Part shown: positions 33,571 through 38,699 of the stretch, piece by piece
How the letters are laid out: every line of letters starts with the position of its first letter
Position numbering within the stretch: the stretch's first letter is position 1
DNA from: Ruminococcus sp.
GTDB taxonomy: Bacteria > Bacillota > Clostridia > Oscillospirales > Ruminococcaceae
Direction of reading: 5' to 3'
NCBI GenBank assembly: GCA_021200415.1
Contig: JAJQGO010000063.1
Span: 1 to 38,699, forward strand
Length of the DNA stretch: 38,699 nt
Notes under the pieces: model-generated
What the model was told of the DNA's origin: nothing
The model's input: the letters and a program-made list of their open reading frames with translations, nothing else
Databases searched by the model: none
Made by a program: the position numbers and the translations under genes

Positions 33571-34638
33571 ATGAGATTCAGAATAAATAAAAAGACTGGG
33601 GCAGCGGCGGCGGTAAATCTGCTGTCACTTGCGGGATTTCTCACCCTTGCGCTTATAGGCTTCAGGGAGGGAGCAGCGCAGGGATACAACTACGCCGCTC
33701 AACGCTGGTCGGGGGAGGATTCGGGGGAATATGCGCAGATAAGCTGCTTTTTCTCGGAATCGGCAGGCTTCACGGAGGATTCGGCGGATGAAATAAGATA
33801 TGGCATAATAAGCGCGCTTCAGGATATTTCAATCGTGCAGGAGGATGGGTGCAGGCTTTGTCCCGACGCCTACAGTGCGGAGGTGGGGCAGCTTACGGTA
33901 AAGGGCAGCAAAACAGGCGGCTCGGAATCCGAGATAACGGCAGTTGGCGGAGATTTTTTCACGATTCACAATTTCAGACTTCTTGACGGAGCTTTTTTCA
34001 CTGACGATGACATTATGCAGGACGGTGCGGTTATAGATGAAAATTTAGCGTGGGCGCTGTTCGGCTCATGTGAGGTTTCCGGCATGGATATTACAATAAA
34101 CGGCACGCAGTTTTATGTATCGGGAGTAGTTGAAGCTCCGCAGACGGAGGCTGAAACGGAATGCGCAGGTGAGCTGCCGAGAGCGTATATCTCATATGAG
34201 GGGGCTTCGGGCTTTGCTTCGGGGGAAACGGATACGGAATCGGAATCAGCTACAGCCGCATTTAAAACAGTGACCTGCTATGAGGTGCTTATGCCCGACC
34301 CTGTTGAGGATTTCGCCTATGACACGGTAAGTCAGCTTATGGAGGAATATGGGGAAGGCGTTTCGGTAATCCTCAACAGCGGCAGATTTGAGCCTCTGAA
34401 GCGGCTTGGGGCACTGAAGGGCATATCCTCAGCCGTTGTGCGCAGTGACAGCATATCGTATCCCTACTGGGAAAACGCCTCCCGAATTGTTGAATTCAGG
34501 CTGTCGTATATTTATCTTTCCGCGGCGTTTTGCCTGATAATTCCCGCAGGTACGGTTATATGGCTGATTGCCCGAGGAATGAGAAAAATACATAAAAAGC
34601 GAAAATCACGCTTTAAAACGAAAGGATTGATATTATGA
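33571..34638 (+). CDS. MacB periplasmic-core-like protein with only two membrane helices
   Basis: About 355 aa. A membrane helix at about 12-30, an outside domain of about 285 residues, and a final helix (LSYIYLSAAFCLIIPAGTVIWLI) followed by a basic tail. The outside domain has MacB-core features (SEITAVGGDFFTIHNFRLLDGAFFTDDDIMQDGAVIDENLAWALFG ... MDITINGTQFYVSGVV). Full MacB/FtsX-type permeases have four helices; here the protein ends after the second, and the next gene overlaps its stop by ATGA, so this is not a random truncation. The start is uncertain: ATG 33571 is chosen with GGTGG just upstream; in-frame GTGs at 33562 and 33565 are alternatives. Confidence 0.7.
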   Translation: MRFRINKKTGAAAAVNLLSLAGFLTLALIGFREGAAQGYNYAAQRWSGEDSGEYAQISCFFSESAGFTEDSADEIRYGIISALQDISIVQEDGCRLCPDAYSAEVGQLTVKGSKTGGSESEITAVGGDFFTIHNFRLLDGAFFTDDDIMQDGAVIDENLAWALFGSCEVSGMDITINGTQFYVSGVVEAPQTEAETECAGELPRAYISYEGASGFASGETDTESESATAAFKTVTCYEVLMPDPVEDFAYDTVSQLMEEYGEGVSVILNSGRFEPLKRLGALKGISSAVVRSDSISYPYWENASRIVEFRLSYIYLSAAFCLIIPAGTVIWLIARGMRKIHKKRKSRFKTKGLIL

Positions 34639-37031
34639 AAAAAATGAGAAGAATTGCTGCCCTTGCGGCGGCAGCATCTATGGGAATGACATCTGCTGTT
34701 TCATGTGGGGATAAGGAATCCGCAAAAACGCCTCAGACGGCGGATCAGCTTATTTCAAACTCCTACAAGTCAGTGGAGCTTTCTATGCCGGAGGGCGCGT
34801 CGGATATTGAAAATATGACGTATATCGGGGATACGGATCAGGTGGTTATGATTTGCAGCGATGATGATTATGGCTCTGTTTATGTAACGGATACCGATTT
34901 CACCGATTATACAAAGGTTGAAGCGGATATTGGCATTGACGAAAACGCCATAAATACTGTCAACTACGCAGCTGCGGAGGACGGCACGGTTTACGCTTTC
35001 ATTACAGCAACGACTCATGGCGATGTCGGTGAGCCTGATTGGGACGATCCTGATTTTGATTCTGATTCCTTTGACTTTGACGCATATTATGCTGCTGCTG
35101 AAAGCACATACAGGCTTTGCAGGTTCGACCTTGATGGGAATGTTATTTCCGATAATCCCGTTGAAGCATTTGAGCAGTATGAAAACCCGTACCTTCAGGA
35201 TTTATTCTGCGTTGACGAGGATACGCTTTTCGCATCCGCATATGGTGATGATTATATTTATTTAACAATCAACAGTGACGGAACGGTAGGCAATGAATTT
35301 GATTTCAGCGAGGTATCATGGGTAGACAGCTTTGGCAGTGACAAGGACGGAAATGCCGTCTGCGTGGCATATGACAGCAACTATGATATGACCTATTTTG
35401 AAATTGATATGGAGAACTGCTCGCTGATTGACAACGATATAAAGCTTGGCGAGAGCAGCGGCTATACATCAGGCACAATTATCGGCGGCTCGGGAGATTA
35501 CACGGCATATGTTCCGATGACAAACGGACTTTACGGACTCAGGGAGGACAATACCTTTGAGGAGGTAATAAACTGGGTTGATTCGGATATAAACGGTGAA
35601 ATGGTTGTGTCGATACTGGGACTGGATAACGGAGATTTCGCTGTTTATGAAAGAGACTGGAGCGTTTCAAGCGAATTGGGAGCAAGATTCAGCCTTCTCA
35701 CGAAGCGTGATTCGGAGGAGCTTGCCGAAACAGTTGTGGTGACACTGGGCGTTTGCTGGAGCGATACCGCTATAACGAATATGGTTACGGATTTCAACAA
35801 ATCCAATGACGAATACAGAATAAAAATCAAGGATTACTCCGAATATGATGTTTATGACGAGGAACTCGGAGAATACACAAGCACAGCCGAGGATCAGCTG
35901 AAATCTGATATACTTTCCGGCAACGCACCTGATATGGTTTGTCTGGCAAGCGATAATACGATGCTTGAAACCCTGTCCGACAAGGGAACGTTTGTTGACC
36001 TGTACACAATGCTGGAAAACGACAGCGAAATCAGCAAGGACGACTTTCTGCCCAACGTACTTACCGCATTTGAAAGCAACGATAAGCTTTATTACCTGTC
36101 GCCCGGCTTTACGGTTACGACGCTTGCGGGAAAGGCGAAATTCCTTTCCTCCGACATGGAAAACTGGACGATTGACGATATGATAGATACATACAATAAT
36201 CTTCCTGAGGACATGGACCTGTTTCAGTATATGAACAGCAGCACAGATATATACAGCTCTCTGGTTCAGGAGATGCTGGGCTTCTACGTTGACTATGAAA
36301 ATAAAACCTGTTCCTTTGATTCGGCTGAATTTATCAAGCTGCTTGAATTCTGCGGTTCGTTCCCCGAAGCGGAGGAAATCGACTATGACAGCATGAGCGA
36401 TGAAGAGATAGATCAGTATTTTGAGGATCAGGAGATGGCTCTTATCAATGACAGTGCGCTGCTTGGAAGTATATATATGTACCGCTTCTATAATTATGCC
36501 GAGGCAGTGTACGCTCAGTTCGGAGAGGATATAACTCTTGTGGGATACCCCTCGTCAGAAGGCTGCGGCGGAGAAATTACGACAAGCCTGAATCTTTCGA
36601 TTCTCAGCGATTCCCCGAATAAGGATGCCGCATGGTCTTTTATAAAGGCATTTTTCACAGAGGAATATCAGGAGAAATACTCGAACGACTACTACGGATT
36701 TCCGATAATTAAGGAAGCCTTTGATAAGGCAGCCGATGAAAGCATGAGCAGGCAGTATTATATAGATGATAACGGCGAAAAGGTGGAATATGACGGTACA
36801 TACTGGATAGGCAGCACAGAGGTTGCAATAGAGCCTCTTACACAGGAGGAGAGAGATTACATTTACGACTACATAACGAGCATTACAAGGAAATCCGCAA
36901 CCTTTGATTCGGATATATACAACATCTGCGTGGAGGAAGCTGAAGCGTACTTTGCAGGGGAAAGCACCGCAGAGGAAACGGCGAATATGATTCAGAACCG
37001 TGCTTCAATCTTCATTAGTGAGCAGAGCTAA
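34635..37031 (+). CDS. Extracellular solute-binding lipoprotein with long N-terminal propeller-like extension
   Basis: The 798-aa protein has a lipoprotein signal (lipidated Cys24, SAVSC). Residues about 45-350 consist of repeating beta segments with Asp-rich turns (IGDTDQVVMICSDDD, AEDGTVYAFITA, DEDTLFASAYGDDY, GDYTAYVPMTNGLYGL, LGLDNGDFAVYERD), reminiscent of a beta-propeller. Residues about 355-790 form a family-1-type binding protein (TLGVCWSDTAITNMVTDFNKSNDEYRIKI, GNAPDMVCLASDN, LYYLSPGFTVTTLAGK, DAAWSFIKAFFTEEYQEKY). Ordinary sugar binding proteins are 400-550 aa, so the extension is notable. It overlaps the preceding gene and would feed ligand to the two permeases. The ligand is unknown. 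Confidence 0.85.
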   Translation: MKKMRRIAALAAAASMGMTSAVSCGDKESAKTPQTADQLISNSYKSVELSMPEGASDIENMTYIGDTDQVVMICSDDDYGSVYVTDTDFTDYTKVEADIGIDENAINTVNYAAAEDGTVYAFITATTHGDVGEPDWDDPDFDSDSFDFDAYYAAAESTYRLCRFDLDGNVISDNPVEAFEQYENPYLQDLFCVDEDTLFASAYGDDYIYLTINSDGTVGNEFDFSEVSWVDSFGSDKDGNAVCVAYDSNYDMTYFEIDMENCSLIDNDIKLGESSGYTSGTIIGGSGDYTAYVPMTNGLYGLREDNTFEEVINWVDSDINGEMVVSILGLDNGDFAVYERDWSVSSELGARFSLLTKRDSEELAETVVVTLGVCWSDTAITNMVTDFNKSNDEYRIKIKDYSEYDVYDEELGEYTSTAEDQLKSDILSGNAPDMVCLASDNTMLETLSDKGTFVDLYTMLENDSEISKDDFLPNVLTAFESNDKLYYLSPGFTVTTLAGKAKFLSSDMENWTIDDMIDTYNNLPEDMDLFQYMNSSTDIYSSLVQEMLGFYVDYENKTCSFDSAEFIKLLEFCGSFPEAEEIDYDSMSDEEIDQYFEDQEMALINDSALLGSIYMYRFYNYAEAVYAQFGEDITLVGYPSSEGCGGEITTSLNLSILSDSPNKDAAWSFIKAFFTEEYQEKYSNDYYGFPIIKEAFDKAADESMSRQYYIDDNGEKVEYDGTYWIGSTEVAIEPLTQEERDYIYDYITSITRKSATFDSDIYNICVEEAEAYFAGESTAEETANMIQNRASIFISEQS

Positions 37032-37048
37032 TCAGCAATCCGGTTAAT

Positions 37049-37086
37049 GGCAGACTGCACAATAATTCTTGTGCGGTGCTGTCTTA
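37049..37086. repeat. Right-end remnant of the MITE-like repeat
   Basis: CTGCACAATAATTCTTGTGC and the following GGTGCTGTCTTAA match the right end of the elements at 1959 and 28186 with about six differences over 33 bases. It lies 18 bases after the stop codon of the binding-protein gene. Confidence 0.6.
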
Positions 37087-37107
37087 AAAACACAACCTCC
37101 TTAGAAT

Positions 37108-37137
37108 GCCCCCCCGATCGTGAAAACGGTCGGGGGC
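37108..37137. terminator. GC-rich hairpin between the ABC operon and the XRE gene
   Basis: CCCCCGATCG (37111-37120) pairs with CGGTCGGGGG (37127-37136; one G-T pair). No clear T-run on either side, so terminator function is only likely from its place between convergent genes. Confidence 0.45.
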
Positions 37138-37145
37138 AGCTTCTG

Positions 37146-37385
37146 TTATTCGGGAAGTCTGTTTTCAATTTCGCGTACTATGTCGCTCATTTTCACGTCA
37201 AGCGCGACAGATATGCGGTAGAGCGTTTCAAGAGTCGGTTTTCGCTCGCCGCGTTCAATTGCGCTGAGATGAGTTCTGCCTATATCGGCAAGTCCACTTA
37301 GAACCTCCTGTGACAGGGATTTTCTTTTGCGGAAATCAGCAATGACATTTCCCACAATTATCGGGTCTAAAGTCGGATTGAACAC
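37146..37385 (-). CDS. Small XRE-family transcriptional regulator
   Basis: About 79 aa from the GTG at 37385 (AGGGG 7 bases upstream). It is one Cro/C1 helix-turn-helix domain: IVGNVIADFRKRKSLSQEVL, then SGLADIGRTHLSAIERGERKPT and LETLYRISVALDVKMSDIV. An ATG at 37448 in the same frame would add 21 residues but has no binding site before it, and it would run through the likely promoter (TTCAAG 37433-37428, 18 bases, TATGAT 37409-37404). Three copies of the octamer TATGTGTT, in both orientations, flank the promoter region, a plausible autoregulatory site. It faces a run of stable hairpins transcribed the other way. Confidence 0.85.
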   Translation of the reverse strand: MFNPTLDPIIVGNVIADFRKRKSLSQEVLSGLADIGRTHLSAIERGERKPTLETLYRISVALDVKMSDIVREIENRLPE

Positions 37386-37441
37386 ATAATCACCCCTGTA
37401 TATATCATATACTTCCCGTGAAAAAAACTTGAACACATATG

Positions 37442-37470
37442 TTGACATTTGAATACTTATGTGTTATAAC
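37442..37470 (+). promoter_or_regulatory. Plus-strand promoter in front of the hairpin array
   Basis: TTGACA (37442-37447), a 17-base spacer and TATAAC (37465-37470). The predicted start (~37477) falls at the foot of the first hairpin, not before a protein gene. A TATGTGTT box (37458-37465) overlaps the spacer and -10. Confidence 0.65.
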
Positions 37471-37476
37471 CTATTC

Positions 37477-37620
37477 GCCGATGTCCCCCGTCACTTAGGC
37501 GGCGGGGGACATTCGGGAATTCAGTGGGGAAATAATCCCCTACAGAATTCCCGAGGAGCTAAAGCTCCTGCGGCGAGGTTGCCTCGTCGCAGCCGATGTT
37601 AAGCAAGCTTACATCGGGCT
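37477..37620 (+). ncRNA. Putative structured RNA: five consecutive near-perfect hairpins
   Basis: Hairpin 1: ATGTCCCCCG (37481-37490) with CGGGGGACAT (37503-37512). Hairpin 2: TCGGGAATTC (37513-37522) with GAATTCCCGA (37545-37554), enclosing GGGGA/TCCCC. Hairpin 3: AGGAGCT/AGCTCCT (37554-37569). Hairpin 4: TGCGGCGAGG (37569-37578) with CCTCGTCGCA (37582-37591). Hairpin 5: CCGATGT (37593-37599) with ACATCGG (37611-37617). They follow each other with almost no gaps, behind a near-consensus plus-strand promoter, and no open frame explains them. The class is not recognised. A cluster of palindromic repeats is the alternative. The strand is inferred from the promoter only, and no clean terminator was found downstream. 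Confidence 0.55.
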
Positions 37621-37697
37621 TTGCTCCGAGTTAATATACACAGACGGCACTGCGCAAGGGTTTTTGTGTATACGTGCGGCGATAGTTATATCCCCAA

Positions 37698-37727
37698 AAC
37701 AAAAAGGGTGCGCAGATGCGCACCCTT
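37698..37727 (-). terminator. Rho-independent terminator of tuf
   Basis: AAGGGTGCGC (37704-37713) pairs with GCGCACCCTT (37718-37727), followed on the minus strand by TTTTTGTTTT. Confidence 0.9.
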
Positions 37728-37758
37728 AGCAATCTTGAAATAATTATTTCTGAATAAA

Positions 37759-38699
37759 TTATTCGTTGATCTTTGTAACAACGCCTGAACCTACTGTTCT
37801 GCCGCCTTCACGAATAGCGAAACGAAGTCCCTCTTCGATAGCGATAGGAGTGATAAGCTCAACGTCCATAGCTACGTTATCGCCGGGCATACACATTTCC
37901 TTGTCAGCGGGAAGTGAAACTACGCCTGTAACGTCAGTTGTTCTGAAGTAGAACTGAGGTCTGTAGTTGTTGAAGAACGGTGTATGACGGCCGCCCTCTT
38001 CCTTCTTAAGAACGTAAACCTGACCTGAGAACTTTGTGTGGGGGTGAATTGAGCCGGGCTTACAAAGAACCTGACCTCTTTCAACCTGATCTCTTGTGAT
38101 ACCACGGAGAAGTGCGCCAACGTTATCGCCAGCCTCACAGAAGTCAAGTGTCTTTCTGAACATTTCAAGACCTGTAACAACTGTATTGAGCTTCTCGTCA
38201 GAAAGTCCAACGATTTCAACAGGCTCGTTTACGTTGAGTCTTCCTCTTTCAACTCTGCCTGTAACAACAGTACCACGGCCGGAAATGGTCATAGTATCCT
38301 CGATAGGCATAAGGAAAGGCTTAGCATCGTCTCTCTCAGGGCTGGGGATATACTCATCAACTGCATCCATGAGTTCAAGGATCGGAGCGTAAGCAGGATC
38401 GCTGAGGTCGTCAGGAGCGTTAAGAGCTGCAAGTGCAGAACCCTTGATGATAGGTGTATCGTCGCCGGGGAAGTCGTAGGATGAGAGAAGGTCACGGATG
38501 TCCATCTCAACAAGCTCAAGAAGCTCTTCATCGTCAACCTGATCAGCCTTGTTCATGAATACAACGATTGCAGGAACGCCAACCTGACGAGCGAGAAGGA
38601 TATGCTCTCTTGTCTGAGCCATAGGACCGTCTGAAGCAGCAACTACGAGGATAGCGCCGTCCATCTGAGCAGCACCGGTAATCATGTTCTTAACGTAGT
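37759..38699 (-). CDS. tuf: Elongation factor Tu, C-terminal part (5' end outside window)
   Basis: The frame is open to the window edge, so about the first quarter of the protein is missing. What is present begins [21 protein letters not shown], with the GTP-specificity motif NKAD ([16 protein letters not shown]) and the GSAL motif. Domains 2 and 3 follow ([58 protein letters not shown]), ending [13 protein letters not shown]-Tu carries aminoacyl-tRNA to the ribosome. The P-loop lies outside. A strong terminator follows. Confidence 0.98.
   Translation of the reverse strand, partial: YVKNMITGAAQMDGAILVVAASDGPMAQTREHILLARQVGVPAIVVFMNKADQVDDEELLELVEMDIRDLLSSYDFPGDDTPIIKGSALAALNAPDDLSDPAYAPILELMDAVDEYIPSPERDDAKPFLMPIEDTMTISGRGTVVTGRVERGRLNVNEPVEIVGLSDEKLNTVVTGLEMFRKTLDFCEAGDNVGALLRGITRDQVERGQVLCKPGSIHPHTKFSGQVYVLKKEEGGRHTPFFNNYRPQFYFRTTDVTGVVSLPADKEMCMPGDNVAMDVELITPIAIEEGLRFAIREGGRTVGSGVVTKINE

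Noticed and set aside
37032..37145. Short 20-codon minus-strand frame behind AAGGAGGTTGTG near 37095
   Set aside because: It reads through the repeat remnant and is too short to support; the purine-rich stretch is probably chance.
37477..37620. CRISPR array or group of direct repeats
   Set aside because: The hairpins differ in sequence from each other; no regular direct repeat and spacer pattern is present.

Overview
The window looks like a piece of chromosome from an anaerobic Clostridia species, most like Ruminococcus/Oscillospiraceae. The evidence is Firmicutes operon order (ffs-dnaX-ybaB-recR; CIRCE-hrcA-grpE-dnaK-dnaJ), strong AGGAGG-type ribosome binding sites, frequent TTG/GTG starts, Asp/Ser/Thr-rich lipoprotein linkers, cytoplasmic glycogen/maltodextrin enzymes and an anaerobic plasmalogen-type operon. 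No species can be assigned. No CRISPR array, prophage or complete transposase gene was seen.

Layout. 1-584 is the 3' end of a DUF4357 (GIY-YIG-type) protein. 746-3720 (minus) holds the small SRP RNA, dnaX, ybaB and recR, with a ~190-bp palindrome-ended repeat between dnaX and ybaB. 3932-9154 (plus) is the HrcA/CIRCE heat-shock operon. 9180-14225 (minus) is a three-gene operon: a large double activase/DUF2229 protein, a 2-hydroxyacyl-CoA-dehydratase-like protein and phosphatidylserine decarboxylase. This matches the anaerobic plasmalogen (pls) operon joined to PE synthesis. 14442-18927 (minus) holds a frameshifted acyltransferase, murA, a lipoprotein cyclophilin and a membrane-anchored cyclophilin that has lost its active-site residues. 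19279-28000 (plus) holds a signal-peptidase-like membrane protein, glycogen phosphorylase, a GH13 enzyme, purine nucleoside phosphorylase and a membrane glycerophosphodiesterase. 28253-28950 (minus) is an operon of three small proteins, two of them under 60 aa, divergent from an XRE regulator. 29473-29783 (minus) is a His-Arg-Gly tRNA operon. 30020-37031 (plus) is an unusual operon of two sugar-ABC permeases, an HlyD-like adaptor, a half-MacB-like protein and an 800-aa solute-binding lipoprotein, with no ATPase gene. 37146-37385 (minus) is a second XRE regulator, facing a ~140-bp run of five near-perfect hairpins behind a consensus promoter. The window ends inside tuf (EF-Tu).

The least explained parts are: the five-hairpin putative RNA next to the XRE gene (37477-37620); the small-protein/XRE module (28253-29389); the hybrid importer/MacAB-like operon; and a family of TAAGGC-ended palindromic repeats sitting directly behind stop codons. 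Two copies are ~180-195 bp long, and several shorter derivatives appear across the window. All functional statements rest on reading motifs and gene order by eye; no database search was run.
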